From G963663315 sp965231905 (GTDB lineage: Bacteria; Pseudomonadota; Gammaproteobacteria; Arenicellales; Poriferihabitantaceae): a stretch of 64,000 nucleotides of DNA. The notes beneath the pieces are model-generated. The model had not been told where the DNA came from. It saw only the letters and a list, made by a program, of their open reading frames with translations, and did not search any database. Location of the stretch: assembly GCA_965231905.1 (NCBI GenBank), contig CBDDOO010000002.1:1302001-1366000 (forward strand), given 5' to 3'. The position numbers and the translations under genes were made by a program. Below, in pieces: positions 16,813-25,489 of the stretch; position 1 is the first letter of the stretch, and each line of letters starts with the position of its first letter.

Positions 16813-18376
16813 TATAGTATCTGATCGGAAAACTGTTTTTGACACGCACGGATACAAGAGAACAATTAATTCCCTTATCAAGCAGACTCAGGACCTGTAT
16901 CTTTCTGATGAAATCCCCTGGGTGCTTGGATATAGTGGTGGAAAAGACTCCACGGCTACACTGCAACTAGTCTGGCAGGCTATTACAGCGCTGCCTGTGG
17001 CGAAACGGGTAAAGCGCGTTCATGTAATCAGTACGGATACGTTGGTTGAAAATCCTATAGTGGCACTTTGGGTAAGGCGTTCGCTCACTCAAATGGCACA
17101 AGCTTCTGAGGAACAATGTCTCCCTATTCAACCGCATCGATTAATCCCTGAAGTGCAAGACAGATTTTGGGTTAATCTTATTGGCAAGGGATATGCCGCT
17201 CCCCGGCCAAAATTTCGCTGGTGTACGAGTCGCCTGAAAATCGCTCCGTCCAACAAATTTATTACCAGTGTGGTCAAAGCTAACGGCGAAGCGATTCTGA
17301 TTCTCGGGACTCGTGAAGTGGAAAGCTCATCACGTGCTGCCAACATGCGGAAATTCAAAAAGAACAGTACGCGTGACCTACTTAGTAGAAACAGGGAACT
17401 TGATCGGGTCTGGGTTTATACCCCTATAGCTGATTGGTATGATGATGATGTCTGGCAGTATCTCATGCAAGAAAAAAACCCTTGGGGATTCAAGAACGAA
17501 GAACTTCTGAATATGTATCAGGGAGCCACATCAGATGGGGAGTGCCCACTGGTTGTAGATACCAGTACGCCTAGTTGTGGAGATAGCCGCTTTGGTTGTT
17601 ATGTCTGCACCATGGTAGGTGAAGACAAGTCCATGGCTGCCATGATTCAAAATGATGAGGAAAAGGAATGGATGCTTCCATTACTGGAATTGAGAAACAA
17701 GTGGCTAGACATAACAGACCCTGATACTGATAAGAAAAATGTAAAGATTGATGCGGAACGCAAGCATCGGGATTTCCGCAGAATGAATGGCACTTTGACT
17801 ATACATAATAACAGGTTGGTTCATGGGCCGTATAAACAAGAATACCGAGCACAATTGTTGGAGGCGGTACTAAAGGCAGAAATTATTGCTAGCAATCTGG
17901 GACCGGAAGAAGTTAAACGACTGCAGCTTATCACCCTGGAAGAGCTTGAGGAAATTCGCCGTATCTGGGTAATGGAAAAGCATGAATTAGAAGATAAGCT
18001 ACCAAGAATCTATGAGAATGTTCGTGGCGAACCTTATCCGGGTAAACATTTTGAAGAGAGCCAATTCTTTAAAGAAGATGATATGCTGGTTTTGAAAAAC
18101 ATTTGCGAAGAACAGGGAGTCGATAATGAGGGATTACACTACGAGCTTGTTCGAAACCTGCTGCATGTCGAATATCAGCACCGAACCATGGTGAGGCGTT
18201 CAAAACTTTTTGAGGCTTTGGATAAGATTTTTGACCGGTTTGTCTTTAAATCGGAGGATGAGGCATTAGGGTTCGCCCAGACTCGGGAAAGAGCTCGGGA
18301 AAGCATTCGTAATCGAGAAAAAACTACTGTTTTATTTGAAGATGTCATGAATCCCTCCGTCAAGATGATACGATGA
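16802..18376 (+). CDS. dndC: DndC, PAPS reductase-like ATP pyrophosphatase of DNA phosphorothioation
   Basis: 524 residues. DndC activates the DNA backbone with ATP so that sulfur can replace a non-bridging oxygen. The PP-loop SGGKDST is at residues 45-51 (WVLGYSGGKDSTATLQL). Cysteines likely to hold the 4Fe-4S cluster are seen in KFRWCTSRLK and CGDSRFGCYVCTMVGED. Length matches the family. Four bases overlap dndD. The sulfur comes from DndA. Confidence 0.95.
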   Translation: MTNDIVSDRKTVFDTHGYKRTINSLIKQTQDLYLSDEIPWVLGYSGGKDSTATLQLVWQAITALPVAKRVKRVHVISTDTLVENPIVALWVRRSLTQMAQASEEQCLPIQPHRLIPEVQDRFWVNLIGKGYAAPRPKFRWCTSRLKIAPSNKFITSVVKANGEAILILGTREVESSSRAANMRKFKKNSTRDLLSRNRELDRVWVYTPIADWYDDDVWQYLMQEKNPWGFKNEELLNMYQGATSDGECPLVVDTSTPSCGDSRFGCYVCTMVGEDKSMAAMIQNDEEKEWMLPLLELRNKWLDITDPDTDKKNVKIDAERKHRDFRRMNGTLTIHNNRLVHGPYKQEYRAQLLEAVLKAEIIASNLGPEEVKRLQLITLEELEEIRRIWVMEKHELEDKLPRIYENVRGEPYPGKHFEESQFFKEDDMLVLKNICEEQGVDNEGLHYELVRNLLHVEYQHRTMVRRSKLFEALDKIFDRFVFKSEDEALGFAQTRERARESIRNREKTTVLFEDVMNPSVKMIR

Positions 18377-20337
18377 TTTTTACAGAAATTGTTCTCCACA
18401 ACTTCGGTATCTATAAAGGCAGGCATATTGTCAACCTAAGACCCGAGAGCATCAGGAAGCCAATAATTCTTTTTGGAGGTCTGAATGGTGGTGGTAAAAC
18501 AACCTTTCTTGATGCACTTCAACTTACCCTGTATGGGAAATTTGCCAAGTGTTCTAATCGAGGAGGCCTGTCTTACAATGAGTATCTGAAAGAGGCCATT
18601 AATCGTCACGCTGATCCGAAAGACGGCGCCGCACTCGAATTAGAATTAATCTACTATAGCGAGGGTGATGAAACCGTATTACGTATCAAGCGGCTCTGGA
18701 AATCTGTTGGAAAAACTATAAAAGAAACCGTGGAAGTGTTTAAAGATGGATGCCTTGATGAGGTTATGTCAAAGCAATGGTATGAATTTGTTGACGAATT
18801 CATGCCCTACGATATCTCAGCCTTGTTTTTCTTTGACGGAGAGAAAATTGAAGACTTGGCAAACCCTGAAAGCTCTGCCGGAATAATACGGACAGGAATT
18901 ATGTCTTTACTTGGCCTTGACCTTGTGGACAAGTTGCACAATGACCTGCGTACCCTGGAAAGAAGGCACCTTGCACAACAAATCGACAGTAATGTGGCTG
19001 GAGCCTTATCGCAAATAGAGAAAGACGTAAATCAACTTGAACAACGGGTTCAACAACATAAAGAGAAAGTTGAGAACAAGAATAGTGAAATAGATCGTTT
19101 GGACCGAAAAGTCAACAGTCTAGCTTTCGACTACAGAAAGCACGGAGGAGAATTGTATGAACAACGAGAGGTGGTTGAAGAAAAATACCGAAACTGCAAT
19201 TCAATGCTTAAAAAAGTCGAAAATGATATTCGAAAATTTGCCGAAGGATCTGCACCATTATGGCTGGTTAAAGATTTGCTGCAACGTGCACAGGAACAAT
19301 CAGAGAAGGAAAAAGAAACCTTGGAAAATCGTGATGCCAGTTCAATTTTCAAAGGGCGGGACCTTGAGATTATCAACCAATTTGCTGAGCAGACCGGCAA
19401 CCATTCTTCGGTTGTGATTTTGGATCGGATATTCGAAAATGACAGAACTCAACGTAATCAATCAGCCAAGCAGCCCACCCCATTAAATATACATGCAGGA
19501 ACCTTTAAACCGTTCGATCAGAACTTCTTTACCCTCTTGCAGGATGAAGCGAGGTATCTCAGACTGACACACAAAAAAATCAGTGGGGAGTTGGCGGTTC
19601 TTGACACACAACTTTCCATGATCCCGGATGCTGATTCGATCAAGAGAATTGCTCAGCAACTTGTTGATACCAAAAATGAACTTCTGATTGTACAAGGCGA
19701 ACTCAATACACTGCAACGAACTTATGATGATTATAGTAAAGAGCTTTCTGGCAAACTGGATGAATTGGACCGCTTCCTCTATCAGGTCAACGATGAGCAA
19801 CTTGGCGCTTATAGAAGCAAACGTATTATGGAGCACATCGCGGAAGTACAACGTACGCTAACCATTTATCGAACTGTACTTATTGGTAAGCACATCGGAA
19901 AATTGCAATCATTGATCAAAGATAGCTTTGGGGCTCTTGTGCATAAAAGTGACCTTGTCAACGATATTTATATTAGTCCAGACAATTTCTCACTAAGTCT
20001 TATCAATAAACAGGGTGAATTGATTTCTACCGAGAGGTTATCTGCTGGTGAACGCCAATTACTTGCCGTATCCATATTGTGGGGATTGGCTAAAGCATCG
20101 GGACGTCCATTGCCGGTAGTTATCGATACACCTTTAGGGAGACTCGACAGTAAACACCGACGACACCTGATTGACAATTACTTTCCCAATGCCAGTCACC
20201 AGGTAATATTGCTCTCTACAGATACAGAAATTGATTATGAGTATCGAGATATTCTGTCGGAAAACATTGACAAGGAGTACCACATCCAGTATCGGAAGCA
20301 GGAAAAAAGTTCCACTATTAATCCAGGTTATGTTTGA
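18373..20337 (+). CDS. dndD: DndD, SMC-like ATPase of DNA phosphorothioation
   Basis: 654 residues. Walker A in FGGLNGGGKTTFLDALQLTL (about 35-54), long heptad-rich coiled coils (about 200-340 and 400-530), and at the C-terminus the signature LSAGERQLLAVSILWGLAKA with Walker B PVVIDTPLGRLDSKHR. DndD is thought to alter or nick DNA with ATP to assist DndC. There is no CxxC zinc hook in the coil, unlike the second SMC protein in this locus. It is coupled to dndC by a 4-bp overlap. Confidence 0.94.
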   Translation: MIFTEIVLHNFGIYKGRHIVNLRPESIRKPIILFGGLNGGGKTTFLDALQLTLYGKFAKCSNRGGLSYNEYLKEAINRHADPKDGAALELELIYYSEGDETVLRIKRLWKSVGKTIKETVEVFKDGCLDEVMSKQWYEFVDEFMPYDISALFFFDGEKIEDLANPESSAGIIRTGIMSLLGLDLVDKLHNDLRTLERRHLAQQIDSNVAGALSQIEKDVNQLEQRVQQHKEKVENKNSEIDRLDRKVNSLAFDYRKHGGELYEQREVVEEKYRNCNSMLKKVENDIRKFAEGSAPLWLVKDLLQRAQEQSEKEKETLENRDASSIFKGRDLEIINQFAEQTGNHSSVVILDRIFENDRTQRNQSAKQPTPLNIHAGTFKPFDQNFFTLLQDEARYLRLTHKKISGELAVLDTQLSMIPDADSIKRIAQQLVDTKNELLIVQGELNTLQRTYDDYSKELSGKLDELDRFLYQVNDEQLGAYRSKRIMEHIAEVQRTLTIYRTVLIGKHIGKLQSLIKDSFGALVHKSDLVNDIYISPDNFSLSLINKQGELISTERLSAGERQLLAVSILWGLAKASGRPLPVVIDTPLGRLDSKHRRHLIDNYFPNASHQVILLSTDTEIDYEYRDILSENIDKEYHIQYRKQEKSSTINPGYV

Positions 20338-20346
20338 AATTAGCCG

Positions 20347-20754
20347 ATGATGATAGAAACCATACGTATTTCCGAAAGAGGAAAACAGCAACTTATTCGT
20401 TTAAAGCGAAATACAGGCATTGAAAATTGGAACACTCTTTGCCGCTGGGCTTTGTGTACTTCTTTGGCGGAACCATCTGTGCCACCAAAAGAGGAAATAC
20501 CTTCAGATAGTAATATCGAGATGACCTGGAAAACCTTTTCAGGACAATACGATGTAATCTATGAAGCTATCCTGAAGCAGAGAATGTTGGATGACTCAGT
20601 TCCAAGTGAAGAATACCTTTATTGGTTTAGAGTTCATCTACACAGAGGTATATCTTATCTGGCAAATAGCGCCAAGTGCATAGAAGATTTTTGTGCAAAA
20701 ATCCATATTCGATCTGACAGTAATCATAGGGATCATAATTTTCAAAAGGATTAA
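20347..20754 (+). CDS. dndE: DndE, DNA-binding component of phosphorothioation
   Basis: 135 residues from ATG-ATG at 20347. IRISERGKQQLIRLKRNTGI then ENWNTLCRWALC and the end motif HLHRGISYLANS are those of DndE, a small tetrameric protein that binds nicked DNA and ties DndC to DndD. The TFSGQYDVIYEAILKQR segment also fits. It is the last gene of dndBCDE; the 27 bp after it contain no terminator hairpin before the facing operon ends. Confidence 0.92.
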   Translation: MMIETIRISERGKQQLIRLKRNTGIENWNTLCRWALCTSLAEPSVPPKEEIPSDSNIEMTWKTFSGQYDVIYEAILKQRMLDDSVPSEEYLYWFRVHLHRGISYLANSAKCIEDFCAKIHIRSDSNHRDHNFQKD

Positions 20755-20781
20755 TTAGGTGGGTGTTTAATTTGCGTTCAG

Positions 20782-22911
20782 TCAGTACCACTCGCTCAAT
20801 CCCCAGATGTTTGGGCCTATTGTCACCAGACGTTCATCTTCATGGATCTGCATATGTTTATTGACACCCCGGATTTTCGCTAAACGCTGTTTTAATTCTT
20901 GTCCAGTTAGCGGCTTACCTGCGGATTCCAATATACGGATAAATGATTCTGCGGTTTGTATTCTGTCACCTGCTTCCATACCGGAGTCAGACCGCGCCCA
21001 GACCATACGGCCTAAATATAGAATTTTCCCTGATTCCTTAATGCTCATTGCCAACACATACGGGTTCAGTTTTTCTGATAAATTATGAGGCTTCTCCCCC
21101 AATAGCTCAATAATTTCCGTTGAGTGCCACTGCTTGTTAATGGGACCTTGATAGAGAATGTTCTCTACAACACGGCGAATCCACAACCGTTTTGTTTCTG
21201 ACAAAGGACAGTGGTTTATAAGGCCATAGATGCCACGATCAAATTGCCATACCCCCTTTCGGTTGACTGCTCCTTGCGCTCGTCGCTCATCCACTTCTTT
21301 GCCCAACAACTCTGATGCCCTTTTTGCAATTTCTGTAAAGTGTAATGGACTCTCTGCTTGCGCCAACACTGTAGTAACAGCAGACTCCGCAGATTTGCCG
21401 TAAGATACCAGTGTTGCAGACAGACCTTCATCTTCGTACTGTAAATATTCATAAAATATCTCATGAAGAACAGAAATCAGCTCCTCAGAACTATATTCGG
21501 ATAAGCAGATTGAAAAATACTGATCAATGTCACTACGGTCCCAAGACTTGTCCACTGCTATTTGTTTTAGTTTAACGCGCAGTTCACTCAACAAGGCATC
21601 CCATTTGTCTTGTGAGATTCGAGTCACAACATTTCTCCCATTGGCCTTTATAACTCGAATTTCTTTCCTGGAAAACTCCTGAATAATATTCCCCAAGTAT
21701 ACATATTGATCATCAAATCCCTTGAACCAGTCGTCTTCAATATCCAACAATTCCAGAATAAGGGGTTCCTTGCGGTTTGACAGCAACTGATCGATTCGTT
21801 TACCTATTTCGTTGCCCCAAAATTTCTCCCGAATAATAAAATTCATGGTCTTTTTTCCCCGTTGTCTTACACGTTCCCTGGTGATACCATGTTTTTCCCC
21901 GAGTTCCTCTAGTGTAAGTGGAAATCCGCTAATTCCCATTCGGTTACGTATGATTGATTGATCTATTTCTTGTAATTTGTTCAATTCCCGGGACAGGTGT
22001 TTAATCAGTGGCACGTTTAGAATTTCATCGACTATAGAGAGGTCTTCAATATCAGTATAAGTATCCTCTTTATTTGTAGCCGCGGCGCCCGGCAGAAATG
22101 GTGTGTTTTCTATTCTATCGATAATGGCATGGCAAATGTCCTGTATTGAACGTTTGCCCAAATTCGGGAGTCGCAACAACTGGTTAACTGACAATTCAGC
22201 CAACTCATGTACCTGATTGATATTTTGGAACAATAGTACATTGCGTGCTCGAACCGGTAGCCTCAACTCGTTTATGTGTTGATACATCAATGACCTCGGC
22301 GCTATTTGCAACAGTTGATAAGGGTCATTTTGATCAATTGTTGACTTCAATGAGTCAAACCGCTCTCTATCCAGTTTTAGACCTATAGATGCTGGAAGTT
22401 TATCTCTATTTAATACATAGGAGTTATCGTCATGAATGCCGCATTTGTGAGCAATTTGGTAGGTATCCGGATTTTTTTCCGAGAGCGATTTGATCCATCC
22501 TTCGGGGCTCTCCGCAAGGTGAGAAATAAAGATAGGGGTAGTGATATTTTCGGCAATCTCATCCATGAAATCGCTGTCAAGGTAATAGCCCCATTGATTT
22601 GAGGCCAAAAAGAAAGGAACTTCAGATTTATTGACAGTAATATAAGTTGCGGGTTGATCCGTGCTTTTGTACTCTTCCGGTAATGCCCACTTCAAAGTGC
22701 CACTGTAGAGTACTTTCCCTTTGAATATTTTAGACAGTTCTGTCTTTTCACAAAAGACGGGTCGTAAGAAACCACAGTGCAAAAGATAGGTTATTTCTCC
22801 ATCAATTTTACCGTCCAGATCCTGCTTCACACGATCCAGTTCTCTATAAGTAACAATGGTTTCGATGGAATCACTCAGAATACGAATCAAATAAAGTTTT
22901 GGCGCACTCAT
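20782..22911 (-). CDS. 709-residue protein with RNA polymerase alpha-CTD-like and sigma-70 region 4-like modules, last gene of the dnd partner operon
   Basis: Residues ~1-200 are unassigned. Residues ~215-268 (ELRLPVRARNVLLF, then LLRLPNLGKRSIQDICHAI) closely match the C-terminal DNA-binding domain of the RNA polymerase alpha subunit (ELTVRSANCL...LLKTPNLGKKSLTEI). Residues ~315-365 (DQSIIRNRMGI, then LTLEELGEKHGITRERVRQ) match sigma-70 region 4 (YTLEEVGKQFDVTRERIRQ). The C-terminal third has winged-helix-like segments, AESPLHFTEIAKRASELLG with GVWQFDRGIYGL, and ESFIRILESAGKPLTGQELK with TIGPNIWGLSEWY, resembling HARE-HTH domains. It overlaps the preceding small gene by 4 bp. It lacks polymerase-binding sigma region 2. 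A role in recognising promoters, modified DNA or phage transcription is inference. Confidence 0.7.
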   Translation of the reverse strand: MSAPKLYLIRILSDSIETIVTYRELDRVKQDLDGKIDGEITYLLHCGFLRPVFCEKTELSKIFKGKVLYSGTLKWALPEEYKSTDQPATYITVNKSEVPFFLASNQWGYYLDSDFMDEIAENITTPIFISHLAESPEGWIKSLSEKNPDTYQIAHKCGIHDDNSYVLNRDKLPASIGLKLDRERFDSLKSTIDQNDPYQLLQIAPRSLMYQHINELRLPVRARNVLLFQNINQVHELAELSVNQLLRLPNLGKRSIQDICHAIIDRIENTPFLPGAAATNKEDTYTDIEDLSIVDEILNVPLIKHLSRELNKLQEIDQSIIRNRMGISGFPLTLEELGEKHGITRERVRQRGKKTMNFIIREKFWGNEIGKRIDQLLSNRKEPLILELLDIEDDWFKGFDDQYVYLGNIIQEFSRKEIRVIKANGRNVVTRISQDKWDALLSELRVKLKQIAVDKSWDRSDIDQYFSICLSEYSSEELISVLHEIFYEYLQYEDEGLSATLVSYGKSAESAVTTVLAQAESPLHFTEIAKRASELLGKEVDERRAQGAVNRKGVWQFDRGIYGLINHCPLSETKRLWIRRVVENILYQGPINKQWHSTEIIELLGEKPHNLSEKLNPYVLAMSIKESGKILYLGRMVWARSDSGMEAGDRIQTAESFIRILESAGKPLTGQELKQRLAKIRGVNKHMQIHEDERLVTIGPNIWGLSEWY

Positions 22912-23288
22912 GTTCTGGTCAAGACCTTATCCCATGGCAGCTTGTCCAAATTACTTTTATATTCGTTGTAGAACTCTCGAATACCCTGTTCTCCCAGTCG
23001 CTCTACGATATGATATATTGACTCATCTGGAGCACCCAGGTTCGCGGCCTGAACTGCGAAATACAGTGACTTGTTGGGATCTAATTCGCGCACTCTGAAA
23101 GCACTGTCCGTATTTCCTGTGATAGGCTCAGGATTTATGCCGTTCTTTACTCCCAAAGCTACAGCCAGGCGATACAGATCGAACTTGATCAGATTTTGCC
23201 CTTCCACTTCACTATTGAGGGTCTCCAGCAGTTCGTCAAGGCATTGATTCGTCTCTTTCGTCAAACCAATACGTTCCGGCTCACTCAT
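22908..23288 (-). CDS. Small protein of the dnd partner operon, function unknown
   Basis: 126 residues. I do not recognise a named domain. The opening ERIGLTKETNQCLDELLETL and IKFDLYRLAVALGVKNG is reminiscent of the helical opening of DndE-type proteins (a conserved leucine-rich helix then an R-A-x-A-L helix), which would make it the small partner of the neighbouring DndD-like ATPase. This is a weak similarity. Its start abuts the stop of the SMC gene and its stop overlaps the 709-residue gene, so it is translated as part of the operon. Confidence 0.6.
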   Translation of the reverse strand: MSEPERIGLTKETNQCLDELLETLNSEVEGQNLIKFDLYRLAVALGVKNGINPEPITGNTDSAFRVRELDPNKSLYFAVQAANLGAPDESIYHIVERLGEQGIREFYNEYKSNLDKLPWDKVLTRT

Positions 23289-25289
23289 TTACAACATCCT
23301 CTCTATGCGTGAATGTGTCGCTGAAATACGTCTAATCTCGTACCGCGCTCCAATACGGGTAGCAAAAAACTCTATATCGCGATCGCGCTTGGCGTTTATC
23401 TCACCTTCATGTATCAGCAGTACAATCTGTTCAGACATATCTGGCAGATATTGCAAAATATTTTTACGGTGTTTTAGATCCAGCCGTCCCAACGGAGTAT
23501 CCATAACTATAGGGGCCTTGGTTCCAGATGTTTTGTTGAGGCCATCAATCAGTGACAGTGCAACCACCTGTTCTGCCCCGGCGCTGCGCTCATCAAGTAC
23601 TCGACCTCCCTGATCCAATATCGAAAGGCCGTAACTTGAATTGATTTTCAATCCGGAATATGTTCCTTCAGTAGTAAGCCGTTTGAAAGTCTTAGTAGAG
23701 CGGGTTTCGACATCGTCTTTCAATTTTTGTCTAAGCCGGTCAATTCCTTTCTCGAAAACATATCCCAATTGCTCAAGCTTTTTGACTCTTTTATTGCTCA
23801 GCGCGCCTTCAGAACCCTTGTGTTTCGAAATCAATCGAGAAATTTTGGCTCGTTTTTCTGTAATTTCGTCTTTTTTTCTGTTTGCATCATTTAAATCAGT
23901 TTCGATATTGGTTAACAGTTTCTGCAGTTGGTCGCGTTTCTCCCTCTTGCGCATAATCTCCTCAGTATCGTGAACCTTGATTTCTTCCCAGATGTTGTCC
24001 TTGCGGTTTTCCGTATCCATTAACTCATTTTTTGTTCTTGTAATATCCCCAATATAGCCAATAATTCGATCAACCTCACTGCTGGAGCGAATTCCTTTCA
24101 GATTCTCTATGGTGGTATCTAATTCACTTAACTTTTTTTGATCAGAATAAATGCCTTTTTCACTTTGCGACAATAGTAGTTTCTTCAACTTTTCTTCAAG
24201 TGGCTTCCTGATGTTTTCGGGAATTTCCTGCCCGCAGGTAGAGCAGACCTGATGTTCTTCAATTGATTTGCGCAACTCGTTTATTTTGCCCTGTAAATCA
24301 CTCAATTCGTTGACTTGTTGTTGCTGTTTCCTGCGTTCCTCTTTTAATTTTTCGATTATTGACCGAACACTACTCGCCAAAACATCTTTCCAAGCCTCTC
24401 TAACCAGAACATGGATTTTTTCATTTAATTGCCTGATGTCATCCTCAAACCTAATTCTTTTCTCATCAAGTCGGGCAAGTTCGATCCTTTTATTTTGTAC
24501 GGCTTCTGTGTTTTTCAGGTCATTGTCGATATTATCAACTTTTCCTTGAACCTCATTTTTCTTGGATTGCAGTCTACGGATGTCATCTTCACGGGCTTCT
24601 TGTGCACCCTCAAAGTCTTTTTGAGCGTTAGCATATGTGCGAAGCTCATCATTTTTGGCCGCATCCTTGCGTTGAGTTTTTCTGGCTTCACTTAGCAGGA
24701 CCTTTAGCTCATCGCGTGCATGAACCAGAGCTGGAACACCCAGAATAGACTCGATATGTTCCTTGATTTTCTTGCCCTGATCACTCTCTTCAATCACCAG
24801 GTTTTCATATTCTTGCAACAGTTCTCCATCGAACAAAAAGAATCGAGAAACCTCTCTTGGCATAACCTGATTGATCGCATTATTTATAGCGTCTCCCGGT
24901 ATGACTGTATCATCAACCTTTAATCCAACATGATCTACAAAATCGGCATTATTTCGAGGTCGAATTGTATTTTCACGTCCTGTGATTTTTCGGTTCAATA
25001 CATAGTTCTTGCTATCATGAACAAAATACAATGTGACGGACATGGTCCAATCGTTTTCATCCACTGCATCACGATTGATCAAATTGACTTTGGCTATTTC
25101 ACGTAAATGCCGACCAAGAGCCACACCATAGAAGCCCCAGCGGATCGCATTCAGGAAGCTGGTTTTCCCTCGCATGTTGTCACCAAACAGCAACATGACA
25201 TTTTGGGTTTCATGTTGTGGGAATTCAATTTCCTGTCTACCCCGATACGGCATGAAGTTGTTGATGATTATCCGTTTTATCTTCATCAC
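23289..25289 (-). CDS. DndD-like SMC/Rad50 ATPase with zinc hook
   Basis: 666 residues. Walker A lies in LLFGDNMRGKTSFLNAIRWG (about 33-52). Coiled coils flank a CSTCGQEIPENI zinc hook near the middle. The C-terminal signature SAGAEQVVALSLIDGLNK and Walker B PIVMDTPLGRLDLKHRK are nearly the same as in DndD (PVVIDTPLGRLDSKHRR). The locus therefore has two DndD-family ATPases on opposite strands. This one, with the Rad50-like hook, belongs to the effector arm rather than to modification (inference). The likely role is ATP-driven DNA scanning or tethering with the helicase-PLD protein. Confidence 0.85.
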   Translation of the reverse strand: MMKIKRIIINNFMPYRGRQEIEFPQHETQNVMLLFGDNMRGKTSFLNAIRWGFYGVALGRHLREIAKVNLINRDAVDENDWTMSVTLYFVHDSKNYVLNRKITGRENTIRPRNNADFVDHVGLKVDDTVIPGDAINNAINQVMPREVSRFFLFDGELLQEYENLVIEESDQGKKIKEHIESILGVPALVHARDELKVLLSEARKTQRKDAAKNDELRTYANAQKDFEGAQEAREDDIRRLQSKKNEVQGKVDNIDNDLKNTEAVQNKRIELARLDEKRIRFEDDIRQLNEKIHVLVREAWKDVLASSVRSIIEKLKEERRKQQQQVNELSDLQGKINELRKSIEEHQVCSTCGQEIPENIRKPLEEKLKKLLLSQSEKGIYSDQKKLSELDTTIENLKGIRSSSEVDRIIGYIGDITRTKNELMDTENRKDNIWEEIKVHDTEEIMRKREKRDQLQKLLTNIETDLNDANRKKDEITEKRAKISRLISKHKGSEGALSNKRVKKLEQLGYVFEKGIDRLRQKLKDDVETRSTKTFKRLTTEGTYSGLKINSSYGLSILDQGGRVLDERSAGAEQVVALSLIDGLNKTSGTKAPIVMDTPLGRLDLKHRKNILQYLPDMSEQIVLLIHEGEINAKRDRDIEFFATRIGARYEIRRISATHSRIERML

Positions 25290-25290
25290 T

Positions 25291-25485
25291 CTACTGCGAT
25301 TCTTCTTTCTTCAAGCTGGCCTCAATCAGGTCACGCATCAGGTTTTGAGTATTTCGATTGGGGTCGAATTGGAACTTTTTCTGCAGTTCATAACAATCCC
25401 TTATCAATTGATCATCAAGATCAAGTTCATTTTCCTTTTTAACATCCAATAACACAGCCACAATATTACTTTTTTCTACAATCAT
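25291..25485 (-). CDS. Small acidic protein between the helicase and SMC genes
   Basis: 64 residues, no recognised domain. Charged helical sequence with ENELDLDDQLIRDCYELQKK and a C-terminal helix NLMRDLIEASLKKEESQ. It begins 4 bp after the helicase stop and ends directly before the SMC start, so the tight spacing supports a real gene. It could be an assembly or regulatory subunit of the complex; nothing in the sequence shows which. Confidence 0.6.
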   Translation of the reverse strand: MIVEKSNIVAVLLDVKKENELDLDDQLIRDCYELQKKFQFDPNRNTQNLMRDLIEASLKKEESQ

Positions 25486-25489
25486 AATT

